Shown piece by piece: positions 1 to 26,900 of a DNA stretch of 64,000 nucleotides. This stretch comes from Anas platyrhynchos (Eukaryota; Chordata; Aves; Anseriformes; Anatidae): positions 135,400,501 through 135,464,500 of the forward strand of contig NC_092588.1 of the NCBI RefSeq assembly GCF_047663525.1, given 5' to 3'. The notes under the pieces are model-generated. The model made no database searches and was not told the DNA's origin. It worked only from the letters and a program-made list of their open reading frames with translations. Every line of letters starts with the position of its first letter. The first letter of the stretch is position 1. Position numbers and translations under genes: made by a program.

Positions 1-145
1 CCTCCAGATTCAATACTTCATGAATTTGGTTACTGCTTTTACCATGGTGTGATAAACCTAAAAACAAACAAACAAAAAAAACCACCCAGTTGTTCAGTGC
101 TTGTCTAAGTCATGCTTAAACACCTTTTGTTTCTTTATTGTTTGA

Positions 146-16400
<16,255 letters not shown>

Positions 16401-16634
16401 TGGAAAAGTTATGAAACAGCATCTTATGGCTAAGCAAAAAACAATTCCCATCCTAACAGAAGACTTCCACAAACATGAGTTTTACACAATAGAAAAGTCT
16501 ATTTGTACAGTTGTTTTTTTAACTTTGTACAGAAGCTGCATGGTTTATTTTTTTAAAAAACTATACAACATATCTATTATTTTTATAAATATTTTTGTTT
16601 TGCATATAAGCTATTGTAGAGCTTCAGGTAAACC

Positions 16635-16640
16635 AATAAA
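16635..16640 (+). terminator. Proximal KRIT1 poly(A) signal AATAAA
   Basis: Canonical hexamer 235 nt after the KRIT1 stop codon. It would yield a short 3' UTR isoform. Confidence 0.5.
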
Positions 16641-18070
16641 GCTAGTAAAATGTAAATTTCAGTCAGACGAGAGTGAATAAGGAATCATTCTTGATTCTTG
16701 ATTGTTGGACGAGAATGAATCTGGGAACTATGGCTCCCAGAGGATTATGGGACTGCTGGTGCCATTAGGCAAGTCTCAGTTAACCTATTTACCTTTCCTG
16801 TCTTTCTGTGGAACATCGAGGAGGTTGTATATGTTTTAGTATTTGTAGACAAACTTTATTTTTAAAATACTGTTGATAAGTATGCCTAGAAGACCAGTCA
16901 ATCCTTTGACCAACTACTTTTGATAAACTCATATTTTTTATTTGGTTTCTGACGAATGTTATAGCTGGCTTTATTTTTACTCTTTCTCATACTTTGTATT
17001 CAAATTTATTCTAAAATACTGCATGAGGATGTCAAAAGGGAAATACTTTGAATCTACAAAAGCCATATTAAATGTTTAGCATGCTTGTTATAGGAAAACT
17101 GGATTTTTACTTTTGCTGTGCAATATAAAATTTTGTATGTGAAGGAGAGACAGATACAGATTTATAAATAAATCTTATTCAGAAGTCTTCAGAAAGTTTA
17201 ATAAGTCTTACCCTGGATTGCAATACATATGCAGTAACAAACGCTCATATAGGATGTACTGAGTTATTTCTGTTAAACTCATTCTCCTACTCATTACTTA
17301 TTTCAGTTTATTGAAACCACAAGGAGTGCAGGATGCAGGAATGAATATACTTTATGTAACAGTTACAGTTTGATAATGCAACAATACAGTTTATAAGCAT
17401 TCTTGCTCTTTGCAGTTAGGACTGGGTCTTAACGTGTTGGGTCTTAAGTGTAAGGTTGAATGCTATGGAGTCTGAAACGTCGTTGTACCTTAAAATAGTA
17501 TTCATGATACATCTTTAAAAATCCTAGTTGCATTTTGGGGTTTTAAGTGCACTTGACTATTTCTTCCATGTAAACTGCATGCTAAAACAGTGTGCAATAT
17601 TTTGTAAAGTAACTTACAGACAAGTGGCTTTTTTTGTTGTTTTTTAAAGTGAAGATTAAAACAAGTGTTAGGAACTGTGTTGTTTTATAATGCCTTTACT
17701 AGTACCTCACTACTAGGAAGTACATTTTAAGAAATTAACATCTTAAAAAAAAAAGTGAACGGGAGACTTCATTTGTTACCTTCTTAGAAAGCTGTGCTTT
17801 AAAACTGAAACTTCACTGTCATGAAGAACAGTAAATCATGGATGGTTATCTTTTATTTAAGGTAAATAATGCAACAGTTAGGTCCATCATAGTGCGTCCT
17901 TGCTATCGTGGCGCACTGGTATCAGAAGTACTCTTCCATACACAGCACTTTGTTACAAAACTAGAGGAAGAATGTTAAGATGTGTGTTACAGTCACATAT
18001 TTAACAACAGTATTAATATGCCTTAATGCTGTATAGTTCTTTCTGCTAAGATTCTTATTTATTACTACTT

Positions 18071-18076
18071 AATAAA
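18071..18076 (+). terminator. Distal KRIT1 poly(A) signal AATAAA
   Basis: Canonical hexamer with a GT-rich downstream element (about 18095-18112). It is the last such signal before the intergenic region and the preferred end of the long KRIT1 3' UTR. Confidence 0.6.
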
Positions 18077-18099
18077 TTGTTTACAACAAGTCATCTTTG

Positions 18100-19094
18100 T
18101 TGGTTTTATATTATTGCCACCAGCATGGAAGTACCATCAAATGTGTCACCAAACAAGTCCTATTACTTTACAAAACACTTTTTTTTTTTTTTTAACAGGC
18201 TTACCTTCGCAAGTTTTGTAGGGTGATCATGAGATAGGATCACAGGAAGGGATCCATGGTGACTGCAAATTGAGGCACACAGAGCACTTTGCTGTGCACC
18301 GTGGATACAACTTGAGCACTGATCAGAAAAACTGGAAACTCAGTCCTGGCAAACCCAAAGGCTGCAGATGCTGTGTACCAAGGGAGTTTTTGAGGACTGA
18401 GAGCCCAGCCATGCTGTCCAGGTAGGCTTCTGGCAGCTGGGCACATAGCAGTTGTCACTGGGTTGCTGTTACAAGAAAGGTGTGTGATGTCCTTTTGTCT
18501 AGAAGTGGGAAATGTGAAACAGGAGCAGAGAGAAATCTGATGTTGTAGAGATAGACTGCTAGTAACAGTCCTTCGGAATTGAAAAAGAGCTGCAAGTCTA
18601 AAAATGAAATAACTCCTGCTTACAAATGTTTAGGTCAACTGTTAGTAGTTTCTCTAACAAGTATTTTTAAATCAATAGCCATGTAGTTGATAAAGCAAAG
18701 ATTTGATGGAATATTCCAGCAAGGCTGAGTAAGGCACAATTGTAGTTGAAAATTCAAACCGTGAAAAACAGGCACATTTTTTACCAAGTGGGATAATTAA
18801 TCATTAGACTACCCTGCTGCCAGGATGGGTTTTTCCCCGCTTTCAGTGTGGGCCTCACTGCAAGACAGGACTGGCCCAGGTCTAGCCAGGATGCCTTTTG
18901 CTGTACAGAAGCTTTACATGTTGACTTGAGGTTGTCCGAAACGCTGTGAAGCTCAAATTACCTGTGGAATGGTTCCCAGCCTTAATTATGGGCTAGCGGG
19001 GCAAGCCCCTATTTTGTCCTTAGTTCATGTGAGGAGGGACATGGGGCTGCGAGCAGCACCCGTGGTCTCCCAGCGTGGCAGCCGCCATTCCCAG
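18100..19094. other. Intergenic region KRIT1-LRRD1, no gene recognised
   Basis: About 1 kb between the distal KRIT1 poly(A) signal and a CR1 fragment. It contains a T run around 18179-18194 and otherwise no coding, RNA or repeat family that I can name. Confidence 0.6.
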
Positions 19095-19493
19095 CCTTTC
19101 TTACAGAATGCAAGTCCTGCGAGGAGCGGCTGAGGGAGCTGGGGTTGTTTGGTCTGGAGCAGAGGAGGCTCAGGGGAGGCCTTATTGCTCTATACAGCTG
19201 CATGAAGGTGTGGGGAGCTGGGGGGTGGCCACTTCTCACAGGTAACTAGTGAGAGGACTAGAGGGGATGGCCTCAAGTTGCACCAGGGGAGGTTCGGGTG
19301 GGAAATGAGGAGACATTTCTGCTCAGAGAGAGCAGTCAGGCACTGGGACGGGTTGCCCAGGGCAGCGATGGAGTCACCTTCCATGGGGGTGTTCAAGGAG
19401 ATGTTGGACGTGGTGCTTGGGGACACGGTTTAGTGGGTGACATTGGTAGTAGGGGATGGTTGGACCTGATGATCTGGGAGGTCTCCAACCCGC
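19095..19493 (+). mobile_element. CR1 LINE fragment, 3' end, 5'-truncated
   Basis: About 400 bp matches the familiar CR1 3' region: a CTGGAGCAGAGGAGGCTCAG-like segment, then a GGTTGCCCAGGGCAG-like segment, ending at GATGATCTGGGAGGTCTCCAACC. The usual 8-bp tail repeats (ATTCTRTG type) after CCAACC are absent and the CpG island follows at once. The fragment carries the non-coding tail only and no intact open frame. It is in the same orientation as LRRD1. Confidence 0.88.
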
Positions 19494-19567
19494 CGCCCCC
19501 ATGTCTCCAGCATTCCCTCCCTCAGCGCCCTCCCGCGGCTCCTCGGGGCGCTGCGTGAGGCGCGGTT

Positions 19568-19581
19568 GTTGCCGCGGCAAC
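19568..19581. promoter_or_regulatory. X-box (RFX-type) perfect palindrome
   Basis: GTTGCCGCGGCAAC is a perfect 14-bp palindrome fitting the RFX consensus GTNRCC-N(0-3)-RGYAAC exactly, inside the LRRD1 CpG island. X-boxes of this form drive ciliary and testis gene programmes in animals. Binding is inferred from the match only. Confidence 0.7.
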
Positions 19582-19610
19582 GGCCGGGAGCCCTGAGGGG
19601 AGCGGCGGCG

Positions 19611-19678
19611 GCCGGGGCCGGGACCGGGGCCGGGACCGGGGCCGGGACCGGGGCCGGGACCGGGGCCGGGACCGGGGC
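19611..19678 (+). repeat. 12-bp GGGGCCGGGACC minisatellite, about 5.5 units
   Basis: The GGGACC core recurs at exact 12-bp spacing (19621, 19633, 19645, 19657, 19669, within a base). Runs of three and four G alternate on the plus strand, so G-quadruplex folding is possible. Codon-like translation gives Gly-Ala-Gly-Thr or Pro-Ala-Pro-Val repeats, which are artefacts of the repeat. Confidence 0.92.
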
Positions 19679-19860
19679 TGGACCCGGTGCGGCGGCGGCT
19701 GAGGTGGGCTGGGACGAGGAGGGCCGGGCCGGGCCGAGGAGCTGCTGGGGTTCAGGGGCTGCTCCTGAGGGGTCGGGAGGAGGGCTCGGTGCTGAGGGGA
19801 GCCCCTCAGGCAGCCCCCGCGTCCTCCTCTTGTTGCTTTGGTGACAGGGAAAAGTCACCG

Positions 19861-21330
19861 TAAAAAGACAGGGGATTCCCTCCTGTCACTTACAGCCAGG
19901 TATGCTTTACAAAATAGGCTGTTTCTTAAAAAAATAAATAAATAAATACAGGCTCGGCAGTGGTGATCTGCATGGTTTGCCAAGGTTCCTCTTGACCTTA
20001 AAACTTTTTAGTAACACGGAGTAAGGGTGTTATAATTTTGTACCACCTCGGCAGAAAGACCAGTGTTAAAGGAAGGAGGGAAAAATGTAAATCTGTTGGA
20101 GGAGCTCACGTCGGAAGGCTTACGGAGCAGGATGGTGCAGATCTGCCTGTGAAGGGGGAGGAGGAGGCTGGTGATGAGCGCCTTGGGTTTGCCAGCCGGC
20201 AGTCAGGTGAGGTGGCGATATTCTGCTTGTGGTGGTGCATTGCCAACAGCAGAATGAAGGCTGAAGTAGTAATTAGCAGGCTGAGGCAGGACAAACATGC
20301 AAGGAGAGCTCTAGAGAGCTGTGGGATGCACACAGCTGAGCCGTGCCTGAGCCTCTGCTGTCAGGGGACATCCTGTGCTGTGCAGGTGGAACACAAGGGC
20401 CCCATGTGGAAAGCAGAGTGTTGTACCTCTTACCCTTGTCAAATGTTTCTCAAAATACACTCTGGGGTTAGTCTGTGTCCCTACAGACTGAAATAACCCA
20501 ATCTCATCCACTGTTGTTTATCATGAAAAATTAAGAACCGTTCAGAACTGTGTCTGACATAGCAGTAAGTATCTGTAGTAAAGATGGCTGCCCTGTGAAA
20601 CAGAATCAAAACAATTTCAGTAACAGCTTTTTTATTTTATGAGATAGATAAATGTGGATTTCAAGATTTATATATCGCACATCCATTAACTCCACATCCA
20701 TATTTAGATAAGCAATTCTTTCTGCTTGAGGCCTATTCTTATTTGTTTGTGATTTCAAGGAGCTTAAAAATAAAAGTTACATTTTACAATGTAAGCATTT
20801 TAATAAAGTTATTATTGCGTATGTTATTGCATATTCAGCATTTTAAAACCATTTTGATTTTAAAACCAGTTTGATGTTTAAGTGTAGACTTAGAAAGCCT
20901 AAATTACGGGTCCTGTTTCTTAAAAGATAAATATATTTATATTTTAACGATGAGATGCTACTTAACTAAATGTTGTGTATAGGCAAAGAAACATCTCAAA
21001 CATTCTTAAATTAAAAGCTGCATTTAATGGGTCTGTTGATTCTATGAAATCTCAAGCAACAAATGACACAGTTGTGATATATGTTTTGTGATCTGTAGTA
21101 CTGTATAGAAAAACAAGATATTATATTAAAAGTAACAAGCAGTGCAGTAAAACAATTTCCTACTTTGGGTAAACAAAGAAGTGGGAAAGTTCACAAATAT
21201 GTTAAAAAAAAAAAAAAAAAGTAACCTAGATTTTTTCTTATACAATTGCTAGCTCAATCTGCCAATGTCAACACTTTTATTATTCCATATGGATTTCATG
21301 CTTACACTTTGGTTTCTTAAAAAATAGCAG
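19861..21330 (+). other. Probable LRRD1 5' intron; no gene recognised
   Basis: AT-rich stretch between the CpG island and the LRRD1 coding exon. It holds an (AAAT)-rich patch near 19928-19950 and an A run at 21204-21220. No coding or RNA gene is supported. Confidence 0.5.
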
Positions 21331-21363
21331 TAAGAATCAATTGCCAATCCAGAAAAAGAACCA

Positions 21364-21390
21364 ATGTCTCTGGAGAAGGAAGAAGATTAA
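21364..21390 (+). other. Upstream ORF in probable LRRD1 leader
   Basis: A short ATG-initiated frame of eight codons ends in TAA at 21388-21390, 134 nt before the LRRD1 start and in a different frame. If the leader begins upstream of it, it could reduce translation of the main frame. Confidence 0.4.
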
Positions 21391-21524
21391 ATTCCACAAA
21401 GTCTAAATACAGAAGGATTAAACAAAAACTTTCATGCAATTCCTGACAATGATACCAAGGAAGACCTGGTAAATTCAGCAGAGTCCTGAAGCAGCTGCCC
21501 CAACTGTGAAAAGTTAGAGTTGAA

Positions 21525-23932
21525 ATGTCACATGAAGTTCCTAAAGCAGATCAGGAAAGCCATAAAATGACGGAAAATGAATCAAAAAGTGATTTACCTG
21601 CAGAAAAGCATGAATATGAATCCTCAGCTGAGAGAAATGTTTCCACAGTGCCTCAGGGTATCCCTGAAGCAGGTGTGAGGAAGCTCAGTTTTACATCAGA
21701 TACAAAAGACGCTGAGGAACTGAACCAAGAGCTTTCAGAAGCTTTCAGTGCCAGACCAGACACATTATCATCAGCAGAGAATCCTGAAAGCACTGAAAAA
21801 GGATCAACATTTTTGATGCCTGAAGGAAAAGATGATAATTTTACACTTAGACTAAATGATAAAGGACTCCAGGATATGCCTGTGCTCATTTTTGAATGTC
21901 AAAAATTGAAACGCTTGTTCTTACACAACAATGAACTAAGAACACTACATTTAAATGTAGGACTTCTAACTAATCTGGAGATCCTGTTACTTGAAAGAAA
22001 TAGACTGACATGTTTGCCACCAGAAATAACATTTCTTCGTAAATTAAAAGTATTGAATGTCAGTCACAACCAGTTACTGAATCTCCCTAAAGAATTTTCA
22101 AAGCTTGTAAATCTTCAGGAACTTTTTCTGAATCACAACAACATGGATGAATTTCCTTTTGCACTGAGAAGCCTTGAAACATTAGAGCTTGCTGGGAACA
22201 AGCTGAAAACTTTGCCAGATGCCATGGTTGACATGGAAAAATTGAAGGTATTCAACATTGATTCCAATCACTTCTCAATATTTCCAAGGGTTCTCTGCTA
22301 CCTTCCTAATCTAGTAAAACTCAGCATATGTCAGAACTCAATTCAGAGTTTACCAAAGGATATTAAAGAACTCAAGAAACTAGAAGAATTTTCAATTAGT
22401 AACAATAAGCTTATATTTCTGCCTGTGCAGTTTTTCCAGTTGACAAAACTGAAAGACTTCAGAGTTGATGATAACAAATTGGAGTATCTTTCAGATAAAG
22501 TGGAGAATTTAAGAGAACTTAGGTTTCTGAACCTTGCAAAAAATTTATTCAAAAGCCTTACAGATAATCTTTGCAACTGTACCATGTTGAAACATCTCAT
22601 TATACATGATAATCAGTTAACCCAGCTCCCTGCTAATATCCACAGACTTAGAAATCTAAAGGAGCTCTCTGTAAGTAGGAATCAGCTGGACTCACTGGAT
22701 GAGCGAGTATCCCATTTAAAAAACCTCTCCAAGATAGAGCTTTCAGGAAACGCATTGACATACGTTCCTGTTGAATTAAAAGATTGCATACGGATAACCA
22801 AAGCTGACCTCAGCTATAATAAGCTCTCTCAGTTTCCAAATGCTTTGTGTGCTTTATTTGATCTTAAATACTTAAAACTTAGTGGCAACTCTATTTCAGA
22901 AATAATACCTGGAATTTCCGATATTAAAGATTTGGAGCATCTAGAGTTAAACAAAAATAAACTGTCCTCATTTTCTGCGTGCTTCTGCAGCTTTACAAAA
23001 CTAGTTTACTTGGATTTAAGTGAGAATGAAATCAATAGCATACCAGCCGTGGTATCTGAGATGAAGTCTCTCCAGGTGCTTCTGTTACACCATAACAAGT
23101 TTGACTCATTTCCTGAAGAGCTGTGTACTTTAAAGTTTTTAAAAGCACTCGACATGTCAAATAATCAGATAAAGACTATTCCGTTAAAAATTAGCAATCT
23201 GGAAGCAATCAAAGACTTAAATGTATCAGACAACCAGTTTGCATCTTTTCCTTCTGAAGTATTTCATCTGTCCTCACTGGAGAAATTGACCGTGTCTCAA
23301 ATGAATGGGTTGAAGGTAAGAGGTCATTTCCTTCAGGTAAGAAAACTTACAGATTGTCATGCTGCAAAATTATTATAAATAGACTTCCTCCGAACACAGG
23401 CTAAAGCTCCTGTGTTTGAGGACATCAACACAGAGGGAAACACATTTATGTATTTATCTGTTTTTAATATCAGAACAGGACAAAAATCTATTAGAATGCA
23501 CATTTATTTAGAAATACTAGATACAAACCTTACTATATATGGTGTTATTTAGGTGTATCTTGAAGTGATATTTTGATAATCAAGATTGACCTGAAGTAAG
23601 CCATATATTCCTCATTCTTACTGGTACAAATTGCTGTATTTTCCATCCCAGTGGATGCTAAGAGACAAAATGGCTAGCTGGAATTTGGTAGATAAGCCTG
23701 CCTCCAAGATTTCTCTCCGTAAAATGAACAAATCTTTCCAACTTGCATCAAACTTCTTAACACTAGAAGTGTGTTAAAGTTTGATTAACTGAAAGAAGAA
23801 AAACTATATTGCTTCTCTGATTGCTTATAGCAGAGAAAATTACTTCTCATTTCTAAAATCCAAAGTTTAATTTATCATCTTTTTTATACTAAGGAATGAG
23901 GCAGGGAAAGTAAAAAAAAAAAACAACAACAA

Positions 23933-23977
<45 letters not shown>

Positions 23978-26900
23978 CCTGAGGAAATCTAAACCTGTCT
24001 GACCTGCCTTCTGATTAAAAAGGCAGATGGCTGTCATAAATAAAATGGCATGGTGCTATCATTGCCAGTTGAAATTAAGCACCTTTCTAAAGCAAGTACT
24101 GATACACACAGTCCTTGGCCCACTCGTTTAAAAAGTTAAGCATTTTAATCTTTCACCAGAATTTGCAAAATCAGCATTTCAGAAAAGACTCAGATTTCTT
24201 TGTATGATTTCAAGTGTGGTTATGTTGTCTACCAAGGGTTTACCTTCTTCAGAGACGAGAGGAAAAGGTCTGTGAGCTTATGTTCATTTCTCAGAGAGTG
24301 GTCTAGTGTCCACAGTACCTGAAGAACAGTTAAAGTTCCTAGGAGGAAAATAAAATTTAGGAAACACCAAGGTAAGAACTAAATGGAAGAAAAATATGTT
24401 TCATACCCAAGAGGCTGAAAAAAATATTTGAGTGTTCTGAGAGGGTAAAAGTTTTCATTAATGAATTAGTAATGATAACAGCACCCAAAAGGATTTCTCC
24501 TGCAGCTCCTGCTATGGAGGCATGTCTTTTTATTGCCATTCTATTATTGTGTCTAGAAGTTTTGCTGCAAATTTTCTGCTCATCATCTGTAAACTTATTG
24601 GAAAATACTAAATTAGCTTCAACTAGAACTGAAGTTCAAACGCTTTTACTGTTGGAATTAAATTATGGAATGTAATTTTGCCTGCAGGAAAGTTACCTTT
24701 CTAACTTTTCACATAAGAGAAATCATATCAAAATAAATGAATTGTCTTCTTTCTCTATCAGCTAACTCAAATTCCAGAGGAGTTATCTAAACTGGTTTGC
24801 CTCCGGGAGCTTGACATATCTCATAATGCGTTAAAGGAAATGCCAGAGAGCATAGGGGAACTGGAATATTTGGTCCATTTAATTGCAAATAATAATGATA
24901 TCAGCCAGCTCCCCAAGTCTATTACATCGCTAAGAAATCTGCAGCACCTTGATCTGAGTGGTAAGTAGCAGGCATTCGATTCATTAGTGGCATTTAAGTA
25001 CTGAACTGTGCCCCTGATGAGTATAAACATATCACAAGATGAGAAGGTGATGAAACAACTGAGAGAAATGCAGCTTTCCAGTTTTTAATGTATGCTGCTC
25101 TTGCTTCTAACCAAGTATCTTTTAACACAGCTGTGAACCTTCTGTGACCCCCTCTGAAACCTTCTTAAGGGGCATGATTTTTGCAGATGCGATCATCAGG
25201 CAGATAAAGGCCCGACATACACAAAGCACCCATCACTACAAAGTTTATTCTGCAGGGACCTACCACTTTTAGGACTGACATTATTCTGTTGCAAAGAACG
25301 TTTATCTTTGTGTTCAGATTTCCAATTAGTAGCACTGGTATAATACAGTCTGTTGTCTTTTTTTGTATGTGGAGGTTTTACCGGGTTGTCAAGTGACTGT
25401 TAAAAATGCTCAGACAAAAAGATGGGCATGAAGCAGAGCCCTGCATAGCCTGTTATCTCAGGTATATCTCAGCTGCATCAACACGGCTGCCATGTTCCAC
25501 CCTGTGTTCACTCACTGCAGGCTGAAACTCGCGGCTCAGCACAGTGTCACGCAGAGACAGGAGCTCCTGCCGTGTTAGCACGGGAAGCTGCATGTTCAGC
25601 AATAGCTGAAGTATCCCTGGAAGTGATCCCTTCCTGCCTAGCTGCTGTGCTTTACAGGCAGTTAGGATGTTTTGGGAATTTATTCAGATGTTTTCTGACT
25701 GATACCATTTAAAATCCTATGGACCGAGGACACCTTTTATACACTGCTATAAGCCAGGCTTACAGTTTTGAATTCATCTTTTATTGCTATGATATATTGT
25801 CCTTCCTCCATGTCTCTTCATTTACTTTTCTACTGCATTATGCTGATAGTGACTCCTTCATCTTGTAACATTTTGCTTAAATCCTTTTCTGCTTGCTTCT
25901 TTGCTTGTTTCCATCCGTCTCTGCCTTTGTTGCCCATATTTCTCATTACTGAACTTTCCAGCTCTCCTTTCATTTTCTTCCCCTCTATTTGTCACTCTCA
26001 TTTTTAGAGCTACTTGTAACTTTTTTCTTTTTGTGCATCAGCTGATTTCCTTTCTTTCCTTCATTTCTCCCTTAAGAATATTTTTCAGAATGCCAGCGTT
26101 AACTTCTACAAGATTCTCTCAGTTTCACAGTGTAGTAGGCCATCAGGCCACTACAGTAGCCCGTGAAATCAGAGAAGGAAATCCTTAATTTTATTGCTAT
26201 TACAGTTAAATCCCCAAACTGTAAATTCTCTGAGGCAAAATTTTTCTTCCCTTACATTTTATGTTTATGCAATGCTGAATTCATAATTAAAATTAAGAAA
26301 GAATAGTCTCTTCCCTGACATGTCCCAAGCTTCGTTAGATGAATGCAATACAGATGTAGTGAAGCATGCCTATGTATTTAAACAGAAAATCGACTGAAAT
26401 CTTTGCCTGCTGGTCTTCATCACCTTCATATGCTGAAAGATATAAACTTCGATGGAAATTCTCTGTCTGAGCCACTGCAGGATCTGTGCAGAGGAAAGCA
26501 ACTGTATCCCATTCTGTGCTATCTGGAAAGTGCCAATGAAAGAGACGGTATGTTAAGAACAAGTAGAGGTACTTCTGTGCATTAAAGGTAACTGCTGTAG
26601 GAGCTGTTGAAACTCCACCTAGCTGTTTTCAGAAGGCAGTTGTTATTGGTTCTGGTTCTGTTCCTCACTGATTTTTGTTAGTATCAGCAATATCAAAATT
26701 ACGATTACTGTTTGTGTGCTTCCTTTGCAGACATATATACAGAAATCAACAAGCATTTATTTGTTATTGTTTTATGGGGGGTTGCATGAGGTCACTGATA
26801 AGAAACCTGTAGTTCAAGAGCTAGGATTGTATTATTGCATTAGGACTCTTCAGAAATGGAAGCTGACAGCCAAAAACTGAAACTGGGGTTTAGGTGTGTG

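Larger units (their letters stand above)
16401..18095 (+). other. KRIT1: KRIT1 3' UTR (inferred)
   Basis: AT-rich sequence with no coding signal follows the stop codon. Three AATAAA hexamers are present at 16635-16640, 17167-17172 and 18071-18076. The last is followed about 20 nt later by a GT-rich stretch, so it is the best distal end. The first would give a short 3' UTR of about 250 nt. Which is used cannot be told from sequence alone. Confidence 0.6.
19494..19860 (+). promoter_or_regulatory. CpG island, probable LRRD1 promoter and first non-coding exon
   Basis: Strongly GC- and CpG-rich block standing out from AT-rich flanks. It contains the X-box palindrome (19568-19581) and the GGGGCC/GGGACC minisatellite (19611-19678). 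LRRD1 is the only plus-strand gene starting downstream (coding start 21525), so a 5' UTR exon is likely here. A plausible donor is AG|GTATGC at about 19902, and a plausible acceptor lies near 21332. This is inference; no transcript evidence is available. Confidence 0.6.

Noticed and set aside
16700-16745. Imperfect palindrome around GGGAACTATGGCTCCC in the KRIT1 3' UTR
   Set aside because: Short arms with a mismatch; too weak to claim a factor site or hairpin.
19430-19858. Open frames with Pro-Ala-Pro-Val or Gly-Ala-Gly-Thr repeats on both strands
   Set aside because: They are produced by the 12-bp GC-rich minisatellite and CpG-island composition; no splice or homology support.
23316-23378. 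Last 21 codons (20 residues plus stop) of the long LRRD1 open frame
   Set aside because: A GTAAGA donor at 23316 and the in-phase continuation LTQIPEEL at 24762 show this is intron read-through.
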